Below are positions 25,733 to 34,584 of a stretch of 64,000 bases of DNA, in pieces. Under the pieces are notes generated by a model. The model searched no databases. It was not told where the DNA came from and saw nothing but the letters and a program-made list of their open reading frames with translations. Origin of the DNA: JAEXOD01 sp937930275 (GTDB lineage: Bacteria > Bacteroidota > Ignavibacteria > Ignavibacteriales > Melioribacteraceae). Every line of letters starts with the position of its first letter. The first letter of the stretch is position 1. The position numbers were made by a program, and so were the translations under genes. The stretch lies in NCBI GenBank assembly GCA_036733965.1, contig DAIMZL010000001.1, positions 62,001 through 126,000 of the forward strand. The letters run 5' to 3'.

Positions 25733-26206
25733 ATGAATAAACTTAAATTTTTATGTTTTTTAATCTTCTTTTTTTCGCTGTTAATACTAAACGCACAACC
25801 AAGGCGCGATGATAATCCTCCGCCTCCAATGCCGTTTGAAAAAATACAGCAATTTGAAAAAGCAAAGTTGATTGAATTATTAGATATGGATGAAAACACT
25901 GCAATAAAATTTTTTGCAAGAAGAAATGAATCCATGAATAGGTTTATGAAATTAGCTCAACAAAGAGATGATTTGATGGATGAAATTGAGGCAAAATTAA
26001 ACAAAGAAAAAGGGGACGAAGTAGATAAATTTTATAAGCAAAGAATTGATAAATTGATGGAAATTGAGAACAAAATGTTAGATGAGAGGAAAAGTTTTAT
26101 CAATTCTTTAGATGATATTTTATCCAAAGAGCAGATAATGAAGTTTGTAATCTTCGATTTTAGGCTAAAAAGAGAAATAAAAGACCGAATTAGAGAAAAA
26201 AAATAA
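25733..26206 (+). CDS. Small exported LTxxQ-like/periplasmic sensor-like protein
   Basis: A 157-residue protein with a signal peptide ending in LNAQP, a short Pro-rich stretch (NPPPPMPFEK), and a helical charged region with MDENTAIKFFARRNE and LDDILSKEQIMKF. It has the general shape of Spy/CpxP or periplasmic metal-sensor helical proteins and parallels the product of the divergent gene at 24020. It probably belongs to the sigma regulon. The AAGGTG ribosome site is well placed. Confidence 0.68.
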   Translation: MNKLKFLCFLIFFFSLLILNAQPRRDDNPPPPMPFEKIQQFEKAKLIELLDMDENTAIKFFARRNESMNRFMKLAQQRDDLMDEIEAKLNKEKGDEVDKFYKQRIDKLMEIENKMLDERKSFINSLDDILSKEQIMKFVIFDFRLKREIKDRIREKK

Positions 26207-26304
26207 CAAAATTTAATTTTTTTTGAAACCATTACTTGTATAAATAGTATAAAATTTATTAAATTTGTTAAACTGATATTTTATCGGTAAATCAAAAAGT
26301 AGTA

Positions 26305-26388
26305 GCGGAAGTGGTGAAATTGGTATACACGCTATCTTGAGGGGGTAGTGCCCGGTTGGGCGTACGGGTTCGAGTCCCGTCTTCCGCA
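26305..26388 (+). tRNA. tRNA-Leu(GAG)
   Basis: An 84-base class II tRNA. The acceptor GCGGAAG pairs with CTTCCGC, the anticodon stem is CTATC/GGTAG with loop TTGAGGG (anticodon GAG, codons CTC and CTT), a long variable arm follows, and the T-arm has GGTTCGAGTCC. The discriminator is A. No CCA is encoded. Confidence 0.95.
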
Positions 26389-26422
26389 CGATCATTTCAC
26401 AGAATAAATTATGAGGTTAAGA

Positions 26423-27217
26423 ATGAAGAAACTTATCTTAATATTAGTGTACTTATTACCAATATTTATATTTGCACAAAATGTTGACCTGAAAGATGAT
26501 ACTAAAAAGCTCTATAATGAAGGCTTAGAACTTAGAAAACAAGGTAATTTTAAGGGGTCTGTAGATAAGTTTAACGAAGCTCTTAAACTGGAAAATTCGT
26601 ACATTATTCATTTTCAAAAAGGCGTTTCATTATTAAAAGAAAAAAATGCTGAAGACGCATTATCTTCTTTTGAAATTGCATTAAAATCAGAACCAAAATT
26701 TGATCAAGCTTTATTTTATGCCGGACAAGCTTGTTTCTCTTTAAAGCAGTTTGAAAAAGCAGTTGATTATTTTGTAAAGGCTAAAGAAAACACTAAAAAT
26801 TTACAGGTTAAAAAAGCTGCTGAATCTAATATTGAAGCTGTTAACGAACAAAAGGTATTTCCTTTGTTACAAGCCGGACAAACCGCATTAGCCAATAAAA
26901 ACTATAATGAAGCAATAAAAAACTTTCAAGAAGTAATTAAAGCTCAACCAAATAATGAATCTGCACTTTTAGGTTTGGCCGATGCTTATGGTGAAGCCGG
27001 AAAATATAATGAATCTGTTGAATATGCAGGTAAAGTTTTAACAGTTAGAAAAAATGTACCCGAAGGAGCAGTTTATTACACTTTAGGTGCTACTTACAAA
27101 AAGATGGGTAAAAACGATTTAGCCCTTCAAAACTTTAACAAATGTTTGTTAGATAAATCTGCAAAAAATAAAGGCTATAGAGATAGAGCCGAAATAGAGA
27201 TGAAAGGTTTGAAATAA
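26423..27217 (+). CDS. Exported TPR protein
   Basis: A 264-residue protein with signal peptide (MKKLILILVYLLPIFIFAQ) and about six tetratricopeptide repeats, for example YNEGLELRKQGNFKGSVDKF, DQALFYAGQACFSLKQFEKA and NESALLGLADAYGEAGKY. It is a periplasmic or outer-membrane-associated scaffold; partner unknown. The start at 26423 follows GAGG six bases upstream; the longer frame beginning at 26411 would include this site. It ends at a terminator, so it is a single-gene unit after tRNA-Leu. Confidence 0.8.
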   Translation: MKKLILILVYLLPIFIFAQNVDLKDDTKKLYNEGLELRKQGNFKGSVDKFNEALKLENSYIIHFQKGVSLLKEKNAEDALSSFEIALKSEPKFDQALFYAGQACFSLKQFEKAVDYFVKAKENTKNLQVKKAAESNIEAVNEQKVFPLLQAGQTALANKNYNEAIKNFQEVIKAQPNNESALLGLADAYGEAGKYNESVEYAGKVLTVRKNVPEGAVYYTLGATYKKMGKNDLALQNFNKCLLDKSAKNKGYRDRAEIEMKGLK

Positions 27218-27238
27218 TAGAAATAGATATGTTCTATT

Positions 27239-27268
27239 AAAAACCCGTTATCTTTGACGGGTTTTTTT
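27239..27268 (+). terminator. Rho-independent terminator
   Basis: AAACCCGT (27241-27248) pairs with ACGGGTTT (27257-27264) across an eight-base loop, followed by a T run. It ends the TPR gene 22 bases after its stop. Confidence 0.85.
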
Positions 27269-27269
27269 A

Positions 27270-27716
27270 TTTTAAATGCAGCTTTTATAAACTTTTATTA
27301 TCACTGACTTATTGTTTATAAGATTAAACAAAAAATAAGCACATGATATAATTAAATTAATAAATTATTAAAAACACTTTTCTTTTAAGTAACATTTTAT
27401 TTCTATCACTAAATAGTTAATTATTTTTTTTGCAATTATGAATTATAATATTAAAAATAAATAGTTGCTGTATAAAATTCATTTTTAAGAATAAGTTCTC
27501 AGTGAGTTTTATTAAGAATTCAACGTTTGTAATATCTTTGTTAAGAATTGGATGACAGTTATTTAAAATAAATGATTGGATAAAAGCGGATATACAAATG
27601 ATTTGATAATTTAATTCCCCTCTCTTGTTCATCATGAAGTAAAAGAGAGGGGATAAAACTTATTTCTTTTTAGTTGTTATTATTGTTTTATAATAAAACA
27701 TTTTATAAAAAATATT
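27270..27716. other. Intergenic stretch without a convincing gene
   Basis: This AT-rich stretch holds no ORF I trust. It contains TTAAGAATT twice (27512 and 27541 area) and, near its right end, a strong hairpin at 27617-27652. A 72-codon minus-strand frame (27417-27635) has no homology I recognise and begins inside that hairpin. It may be a decayed gene. Confidence 0.5.
27617..27652 (-). terminator. Hairpin after the barrel protein gene
   Basis: CCCCTCTCTT (27617-27626) and AAGAGAGGGG (27643-27652) form a perfect 10-bp stem, with a nested TTCAT/ATGAA pair inside the loop. It lies about 65 bases after the stop at 27717 on the minus strand. The tail is AT-rich rather than pure U, so it could also be an mRNA-stabilising structure. 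Confidence 0.5.
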
Positions 27717-28370
27717 TTAGAAACCTACAAAAACGGTTGCCATTAATGAGGTTGTACTAATTGTTTCTTCACCGTCTTCTTTACCGAGTAAATTTACAAT
27801 ATTGTATTTAGCAGTAATATCAATATCAATAATAGGTAAAATTGAAATACTAACGCCTGCTCCAACTCCAATTCCGGTTCTACTAACTTTATCCCCATAA
27901 GTTTCTTCTTCTGTAGGATAGGTAACTCCGTTATATTTCCAAGTTGATTTTACTTTAAGTTCGTTAACAGTATTTAAAGTAATTGTAGCATTTACAAACG
28001 GACTAATAGGACCAGGTATTAAATAGTACTCGGCGCCAAGTCCAAATGATAGAATAGATGTCTCAGTTTCAGCTTTAACATCAACAGTCTCGCTGTAATA
28101 AACCATGCTAAATTCTTCTTCACCGTTTAATAAAGAATAATTAATTTCACCAATTAGTTTAAAAGGTAAAACCGGAACACCAAATTTTCCTTTTAATCCT
28201 ACTTGATATTCGGAGGAGAAACCTAATCCACCTTTTGAAATATCATTGGTTAATGCATCCGGACTATTAACAATAGCTAAACCACCACCTAAACCAACTT
28301 TAAATGATTGTGCAAAAGCACTTGAAGAAACAACAAATAAAATACATAAAATAGTAACTATTTTTTTCAT
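27717..28370 (-). CDS. Outer-membrane beta-barrel protein
   Basis: A 217-residue protein with a signal peptide ending in SAFAQ and alternating hydrophobic/glycine strands through to a C-terminal aromatic residue (TVFVGF), the pattern of an eight-to-ten-stranded outer-membrane barrel (OmpA/OprF-like or opacity-type). A strong GGAGG site precedes the ATG. No enzyme motif is seen. It stands alone, divergent from the polyprenol kinase operon. Confidence 0.8.
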   Translation of the reverse strand: MKKIVTILCILFVVSSSAFAQSFKVGLGGGLAIVNSPDALTNDISKGGLGFSSEYQVGLKGKFGVPVLPFKLIGEINYSLLNGEEEFSMVYYSETVDVKAETETSILSFGLGAEYYLIPGPISPFVNATITLNTVNELKVKSTWKYNGVTYPTEEETYGDKVSRTGIGVGAGVSISILPIIDIDITAKYNIVNLLGKEDGEETISTTSLMATVFVGF

Positions 28371-28529
28371 ATAACCTCCGTTAATTTAAATATTTATGTA
28401 AAGTTACTTAACTTAAACTTTAAATGCAAATATTTTTTTATATCTAATGAAATGATGTTACATCGAATTTTATTTTTATGTTAGAATAGTTATATTTAAA
28501 GTTGAAATTTTTTATTTTGAGATTAATAT

Positions 28530-30014
28530 TTGAGCAACGAAATATTTTTTGTATTCGGTTCAATAACAACAATAATATTAGGTTTATTTTTAGTTAACTA
28601 TTTCAATTTTAATAAAAATATAAATTCCGATCTTTCAAGAAAAGTATTGCATCTTGCAACCGGTATTATTGCTTCTACTGCACTATATGTTGTAAATAAT
28701 TACTTACTTATATCGATTGTTACTTTAATAATAATTTTGTTATTGATTACTATTAAATTTTATGGCGGGTATAAGCAGATTAAGTACTTAACTATTACAA
28801 GAGGAATGATTTATTTTGCTATTTCATATTTCATACTTGTTGTAAGTTTAGGCAAATTATATCGTGAAATAATTGTTGTTTCGATGCTAATTATGAGTAT
28901 TTCTGATAGTGCTGCCGCAGTAATAGGAAGTTTTATATCAGTAGGCAATTATAATTTAAGCGGAAATAATAAAACAGTTTTAGGTACGGTTTCTTTTTTT
29001 GTTTCTACGTTTATAATTTTAATAATGGCACCCGTTTATACACAGGTGTTTTATAATTTAACATATCATTTTTTTTATAATCTTATAATTGCTCTAATTC
29101 TTGCTTTACAACTTTCTTTAATTGAAGGTTTGTCTTCCAAGGGGACAGATAATTTATTTGTGCCTATTTATTCAGCCGTCTTTTTATTTTTGGTGATTAA
29201 TCCTATAAATACTATTAACATTGAACAATATTTATTAGGTGTCTTTTTATCTTTTTTGATGGTATATTTTTCTCTAAGGTTAAAATTTTTAAATAAAAGT
29301 GGTTCAATTGCAACATTTTTGTTAGCGAATTCAGTTTTTGGGCTTGGAAGCTTTAAATGGACAATTCCGATTGTAACTTTTTTTGTTTTATCCAGTTTGC
29401 TTTCAAAATTAAGAAGTAATAATAAAAAAAGTGCCGAAAGGTATTATGAAAAGACGGGAGTTAGAGATTACAAACAGGTTTTTGCTAACGGTGGCATTGC
29501 CGGAATTTTAGTAATTTTAAATAGTATCCACCCAAACGAGATATATTATCTTTTGTACGTGGCTTTTATTGCAACTGTGTGCTCGGATACTTGGTCAACC
29601 GAATTAGGTACTTTATTTAATTCGGTTACTTATAGTATCATCGGATTTAAAGAAACACAGCAAGGTACAAGCGGGGGGGTATCCGTAATCGGGACAATTG
29701 GAGGTGTTTTTGGCTCCGTAATTATAGCTATAGTCTCTTTTAGTTTTACAACTTATAATATTTTTTACTTTTTTTTAATTATATTAATAAGCAGTTTTTT
29801 AGGAAATATTTCCGATAGTATATTGGGTGCAACAGTGCAGCAGAGTTTCAAATGTACAGTGTGCGAAAAAAATACAGAACGAGCAGAACATTGCGGAAGA
29901 CCGGCAATACTTACTAAGGGATTTAGTTTTATTAACAACGATATTGTGAATGTAGTTGCAGGTACTTTTAGTATTGCAATTTGTATAATTATTTATTATT
30001 TAATTTTTATTTAA
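28530..30014 (+). CDS. Fused phytol-kinase-like and DUF92 (phytyl-phosphate-kinase-like) membrane protein
   Basis: A 494-residue polytopic membrane protein with two homologous-function halves. Residues about 30-200 match the dolichol/phytol kinase family (VTE5/SEC59 type): DLSRKVLHLATGI and SDSAAAVIGSFI. Residues about 235-490 match DUF92/TMEM19 (VTE6 type): CSDTWSTELGT near 350, GTSGGVSVIGT near 380, SDSILGATVQ near 428 and a Cys pair (FKCTVCEK). In plants and cyanobacteria VTE5 and VTE6 phosphorylate phytol twice, so the fusion may convert an isoprenoid alcohol to its diphosphate with CTP. Start is TTG. It opens a seven-gene operon. Confidence 0.85.
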   Translation: MSNEIFFVFGSITTIILGLFLVNYFNFNKNINSDLSRKVLHLATGIIASTALYVVNNYLLISIVTLIIILLLITIKFYGGYKQIKYLTITRGMIYFAISYFILVVSLGKLYREIIVVSMLIMSISDSAAAVIGSFISVGNYNLSGNNKTVLGTVSFFVSTFIILIMAPVYTQVFYNLTYHFFYNLIIALILALQLSLIEGLSSKGTDNLFVPIYSAVFLFLVINPINTINIEQYLLGVFLSFLMVYFSLRLKFLNKSGSIATFLLANSVFGLGSFKWTIPIVTFFVLSSLLSKLRSNNKKSAERYYEKTGVRDYKQVFANGGIAGILVILNSIHPNEIYYLLYVAFIATVCSDTWSTELGTLFNSVTYSIIGFKETQQGTSGGVSVIGTIGGVFGSVIIAIVSFSFTTYNIFYFFLIILISSFLGNISDSILGATVQQSFKCTVCEKNTERAEHCGRPAILTKGFSFINNDIVNVVAGTFSIAICIIIYYLIFI

Positions 30015-30015
30015 T

Positions 30016-32994
30016 ATGAAAAAATATTTTTTCTTTTTTTACTTGTTCTTGATAATTGGTATTTATAATTTAAATGCCCAGACCGGTTATAATGACTTCA
30101 TAAATGCAAGAGATAGATATGTTGCAGGACATTTTGGTCGTGCGTATGAAGAATTTCTAACTATCTACGAAAACCAAAATAACGAAGATTTTACAAAAGC
30201 TTCAGCTTATTTTTATGCTGGAGAATGTTTAGTCGGGTTAAATGAAATAAGCGGTGCATTGGCAATTTTTGAAAATTTTGTAAATCAATTTAATAATTCC
30301 GAGTTATGCGAAATAGCATATTATAGGTTAGGAACTCTATACTATCAACAACAGAATTATTTTAGAGCCAGAGAAAATTTTAAAATATTATTGAGTAAAT
30401 ATCCTGAAAGTGAATACCAAGGTTCTGCATTTTATTGGATTGGTAAAGCATATTTTGCCGAAGATAAGTTTTCGGATGCAGAAGAATTTTTAAATGAAGC
30501 TATTTCGGTAGGTAAAAACAATAAATTTATTGACTTTTCAATTTATACATTAGCTAACTTATACGAAGAAAACAAAGATTATAGCAATGCCGTTTCATAT
30601 TATGATGAGCTTTTGGCATACCATAAATCAAGTAAGTTAGCTCCGTTTGCTCAGTACAGAATAGGTGTTTGTTACTTTTATTTAAATAATTATGATCAAG
30701 TTGTTATTGAGCTATCTGATCCTATTATAGAAAAGTTACCGAAAAATTATATTATAGAAGCTAAATATCTATTGGCAAATTCACACTTTAGGTTGAAAGA
30801 TTACAAAGCAGCCGCCAATGAGTATAATAAGATTTTAGATAGCAATGATGTAGATGATAAAAGTGATAAATTGAAGTATGGATTAGCACATGTGTTTTTC
30901 CAAATGCAAAATTATGACGAAGCCTACAAAATATTTACAAGATTGGCTCAAGTAGGCTCGGATACAATTGCAGTTAATGCGTTTTTTTGGAGCGGTGAGT
31001 GTAAACGTTATCAGAATGAAGAATCAATTGCCTTAAATATTTTTGATCGATTTTTAACTAAATATCCGAGAGCTGAAAAGGCTCCTGCAGCAAGGTTTTA
31101 CTCCGGAGTAATTTATTACAATAAAGGTGATTATGAAAAAGCAGAAAAATTTTTACAACAATCAATACAGAATGTAGATAATATTACCAAAGCAAAATCA
31201 TTAATATTCTTAGGGGATATATTTTTAACACATAACAACAATAATAAAGCAATTGAATATTTTACAGAAGCAATGGGCGTTCCAAAATTAGCCGATAATT
31301 TGAGGAATAGAGCAATATTAGGGCTTGGAGTTGCAAATTTTAATATTAAGAATTATGAATTTGCAACAATGAATTTGACAGATCTGAATATTCGATTTCC
31401 CAAATTTGAAAGAGATAAAGTAAACTTTTTACTTGCCGAGTGCTATTTTGCTGACGGCAAATATTCAAGTGCCATTAAATATTATAGTAATATAGAAGGT
31501 ACGGACGAGTTAATAGAAAAACAAAGTATATACGGAAAAGCATATTCGTATTTTAACATGAAAGATTTTGCAAATTCGTCGTTTTATTTTAATGAGTACA
31601 TCAACAGATACCCCAAGGACGATGAAGTTATAGATTGCAAATTAAGACTTGCTGATAGTTATTTTGGAACAAAAAACTTTGATAAAGCAGCAGTTATATA
31701 TAACGAAGTTTTTACAAAATATAAAAATGCAAAAATTTCCGATTTTGCATATTACCAATACGGACAATCATTATATAAAGCTAAAAAATGGAAAGAAGCA
31801 ATCGAAAAATTAAATACACTTCAAACACGTTTTCCTAATTCTGCTTTTAGTGATGATGCTCAATACTTAATAGGTTGGATATATTTTCAACACGGAATGT
31901 TAGAAGATGCAATAAATAATTACAAAGAACTATTAGAAAGCTATCCTAAGTCAAGCGTTGTACCTGTTGCTTTATATTCGTTAGGTGATAGTTACTATAA
32001 TTTGGGCAATTATGACAGTTCAATAGTCTATTATCATAAATTACTTAATAATTATTCAAAAACTCCTTATGTTTTTGATGCCATTAACGGATTGCAATAT
32101 TGCTATATTGCATTAGATCAACCGGAGAAAGCAATTTCTACAATTGATAGATTTTCGCAGAATAACCCTAATACTGAATTTGGCGATAAAATATTATTCA
32201 AAAAAGGTGAAATATACTTCAATATTAATAAATTTGAAGAAGCAAGAACATCTTTTAAAGAGTTTATTGCCACGTACCCGACAAGTAATCTTGTGCCCAA
32301 TGCTTATTTTTGGATTGCAAAAAGTTCTGCAAATTTGAAACAAATTGATAACGCCTTATATCATTATAATTTGATAATAACCAACTATATTAATTCCGAA
32401 GTTGGTGTATCAGCAGTACTTGAAACAGGTAAAATATATGTTAAGCGAAGCGAGTATGAGAAAGCTATTGAACTATATAGTAATGCTATAAAAAAGATTC
32501 CTGATAGTGATAAGGTCCCTGAATTATTATTTGCAAAAGCAAATGCTCATGTAGAGTTGTTAGAAATGCAAGCTGCATATGAGACATATAATCAAATAAT
32601 TACCTACCATGACGGTTCTATTTTTGCCGCAAAATCAAAAATAGAAGTTGGCATTCTTGAAATGAATAGGGGTGCTTTTGATACTGCAGAATCTTTATTT
32701 AAAGAATTAGGTCAAAAAAGGACTGATGATATTGGTGCTCAAGCTCAATATTATTATGGGTTAACATTGTTTAATCAAAATAAATTGAATGACGCAATTT
32801 CTGCATTTGTACGAGTTAGGTCAGTATTTGCAGCTTACGATGAATGGTACGCACGTGCTTTAATTAAACTTGGTGATTGTTATGTTAAAAAGAAAGACAA
32901 AAGCCAAGCAAGAGAAATGTACAATGCCGTAGCTAAAAAGCATAAAGATGACGAATTAGGAAAAGAAGCAATTAGTAAATTAAAAAGATTATAA
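30016..32994 (+). CDS. Large exported TPR-repeat protein
   Basis: A 992-residue protein with a signal peptide ending near LNAQTGYN (about residue 23) and about 25 consecutive TPR units of 34-37 residues, many of the BamD/YbgF (CpoB) style: AYYRLGTLYYQQQNYFRARENF, YPKSSVVPVALYSLGDSYY, AQYLIGWIYFQHG. It is exported and likely acts as a large periplasmic protein scaffold. It lies one base after the kinase fusion and two before the barrel gene, in one operon with SPOR, ExbB, ExbD and TonB proteins, which parallels CpoB with Tol-Pal. Confidence 0.85.
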   Translation: MKKYFFFFYLFLIIGIYNLNAQTGYNDFINARDRYVAGHFGRAYEEFLTIYENQNNEDFTKASAYFYAGECLVGLNEISGALAIFENFVNQFNNSELCEIAYYRLGTLYYQQQNYFRARENFKILLSKYPESEYQGSAFYWIGKAYFAEDKFSDAEEFLNEAISVGKNNKFIDFSIYTLANLYEENKDYSNAVSYYDELLAYHKSSKLAPFAQYRIGVCYFYLNNYDQVVIELSDPIIEKLPKNYIIEAKYLLANSHFRLKDYKAAANEYNKILDSNDVDDKSDKLKYGLAHVFFQMQNYDEAYKIFTRLAQVGSDTIAVNAFFWSGECKRYQNEESIALNIFDRFLTKYPRAEKAPAARFYSGVIYYNKGDYEKAEKFLQQSIQNVDNITKAKSLIFLGDIFLTHNNNNKAIEYFTEAMGVPKLADNLRNRAILGLGVANFNIKNYEFATMNLTDLNIRFPKFERDKVNFLLAECYFADGKYSSAIKYYSNIEGTDELIEKQSIYGKAYSYFNMKDFANSSFYFNEYINRYPKDDEVIDCKLRLADSYFGTKNFDKAAVIYNEVFTKYKNAKISDFAYYQYGQSLYKAKKWKEAIEKLNTLQTRFPNSAFSDDAQYLIGWIYFQHGMLEDAINNYKELLESYPKSSVVPVALYSLGDSYYNLGNYDSSIVYYHKLLNNYSKTPYVFDAINGLQYCYIALDQPEKAISTIDRFSQNNPNTEFGDKILFKKGEIYFNINKFEEARTSFKEFIATYPTSNLVPNAYFWIAKSSANLKQIDNALYHYNLIITNYINSEVGVSAVLETGKIYVKRSEYEKAIELYSNAIKKIPDSDKVPELLFAKANAHVELLEMQAAYETYNQIITYHDGSIFAAKSKIEVGILEMNRGAFDTAESLFKELGQKRTDDIGAQAQYYYGLTLFNQNKLNDAISAFVRVRSVFAAYDEWYARALIKLGDCYVKKKDKSQAREMYNAVAKKHKDDELGKEAISKLKRL

Positions 32995-32996
32995 AT

Positions 32997-34577
32997 ATGA
33001 AAAAGTTTTTAGCGATAATGATTTTATTTTTAGGGGTTTCAATTAATTTTGCTCAAGGAATTGAGCTGCCCGATTTTGTAATAACAGGTGTTCAATCAGT
33101 AACTATTCCGATTTTACCCAAAAAAAATCCGGAACCTATAAGTACAATAACCCATGAATTTATAAAACCACTCTATTCACCTGAAGATTTTCAAATTTCT
33201 GAACCTTCAGCTCCTATCAAAGTAGATGCCGAAATATTAAAGACAAAACAACAGTTGAATGGTAGCTTAACCGTTGCTGCAGGAATAAATACACAACCGA
33301 TGGGGGAAGCTTATTTTTATAACACTTTTGATAAAATATTTTTATTCAGTAAAGTTTACGGAAAATATATCAGAGCATATGAAGATAATGCAGATCAAAG
33401 TACTACCGGTTTCGATTTTTCGAGTAAATACTTTATTGATAACAAATCGGTAATTCTTCCGGCAACTAAAATTGCACTAAGTGCAAATTACGAAAGACTA
33501 TGGTACAAACACTTTATATCTACCACACCTGAATTTCAGAATAAGATTCAATTAGGTTCGGCTAAACTAATGGTTGAAAACACATATATTAAAGAATTTA
33601 ATTTTGGTGCTTCATTAAATGCAACAGGATTGTTTACAAATTCATTGGATTATCATTCAAGTAATATTTGGGCGAACGGATATTTTAGTTCAAATTTAAA
33701 TAATTTGAATATTAGCTTTGAGGGAAATTATTTAAGACAATACGTTTCTAAATCAGCTATTATATCTTATCATTACGATTATTGGAACGGGAGAGCAATT
33801 GCAAAATATTCTCCAAATCCTTCAATTTCGTTTGGTGCCGGATTGTACATCGCCGATTATGATACCAACTCATTTTTTAGTCCTACAGCATTTGTAAAGG
33901 TAAGTTTAAATAAAGACCTTTCAATCGATTTAAGTTTTGAACCTACAACAAAGTATTGTTCCGTGAATGATTTCTTTAAAGAAAATAGGTATATTAATTT
34001 TGCAGGAAGGGATAATTACTATGAGGAATATAAAGGTAATTTGAGTTTGACAATTAGGTATATCTATCTAAAGTTAATGGAAACATCAGTAGGTATAAAT
34101 ATTAAAACTATTGAAAACAAGTTCTATTTTACGGATAAAATAAAAAAGGGGAATTTTGACTTAGTTTCGGTAAATGATGTGGATGCATTTGAAGTATTTT
34201 CTAATTATTATTTTAAGCTTGGTGATTATGGTGATTTGTTCGGAGAACTTGTATATAAAAATTATAGAATGCCGAATGATGTGGTTTTACCTTATACTCC
34301 TGCATTTATTCTCTCGACAAATTATAAATATATTTATAATGAATTTATTGCGTTAACGTTAGGTCTTGACTGGAAACACAAAACATATGCAGACGATTCT
34401 AATTTAAAAACATTGCCTGATTATATTAATCTTTCAATAAAAGGTGAATACACACTATATGAAAATTTGGGAATAATTGTTCAATTTGAAAATATTATTA
34501 ATAATAAAAATTATTCATATCTTGATTATTTGGAAAAACCGTTAGATATTTATGCCGGAATAAATTATAAATGGTGA
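32997..34577 (+). CDS. TonB-dependent-receptor-like outer-membrane barrel without plug
   Basis: A 526-residue protein with a signal peptide ending in NFAQ, a short N-terminal segment with ELPDFVITGV that resembles the region before a TonB-dependent receptor plug, and then a long beta-barrel-like region of alternating strands ending in a Trp (GINYKW). No plug domain is evident, so this is a receptor-like barrel rather than a full TonB-dependent transporter. It precedes the HU/SPOR, ExbB, ExbD and TonB genes, so TonB may act on it, or it may be an assembly or anchoring factor of the same machine. Confidence 0.72.
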   Translation: MKKFLAIMILFLGVSINFAQGIELPDFVITGVQSVTIPILPKKNPEPISTITHEFIKPLYSPEDFQISEPSAPIKVDAEILKTKQQLNGSLTVAAGINTQPMGEAYFYNTFDKIFLFSKVYGKYIRAYEDNADQSTTGFDFSSKYFIDNKSVILPATKIALSANYERLWYKHFISTTPEFQNKIQLGSAKLMVENTYIKEFNFGASLNATGLFTNSLDYHSSNIWANGYFSSNLNNLNISFEGNYLRQYVSKSAIISYHYDYWNGRAIAKYSPNPSISFGAGLYIADYDTNSFFSPTAFVKVSLNKDLSIDLSFEPTTKYCSVNDFFKENRYINFAGRDNYYEEYKGNLSLTIRYIYLKLMETSVGINIKTIENKFYFTDKIKKGNFDLVSVNDVDAFEVFSNYYFKLGDYGDLFGELVYKNYRMPNDVVLPYTPAFILSTNYKYIYNEFIALTLGLDWKHKTYADDSNLKTLPDYINLSIKGEYTLYENLGIIVQFENIINNKNYSYLDYLEKPLDIYAGINYKW

Positions 34578-34584
34578 TAATTAA

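Noticed and set aside
26213..26395. 60-codon minus-strand frame
   Set aside because: It covers the tRNA-Leu(GAG) gene in antisense.
27417..27635. 72-codon minus-strand frame
   Set aside because: No recognisable family, low-complexity composition, and its start lies in a hairpin; kept only as an intergenic note.
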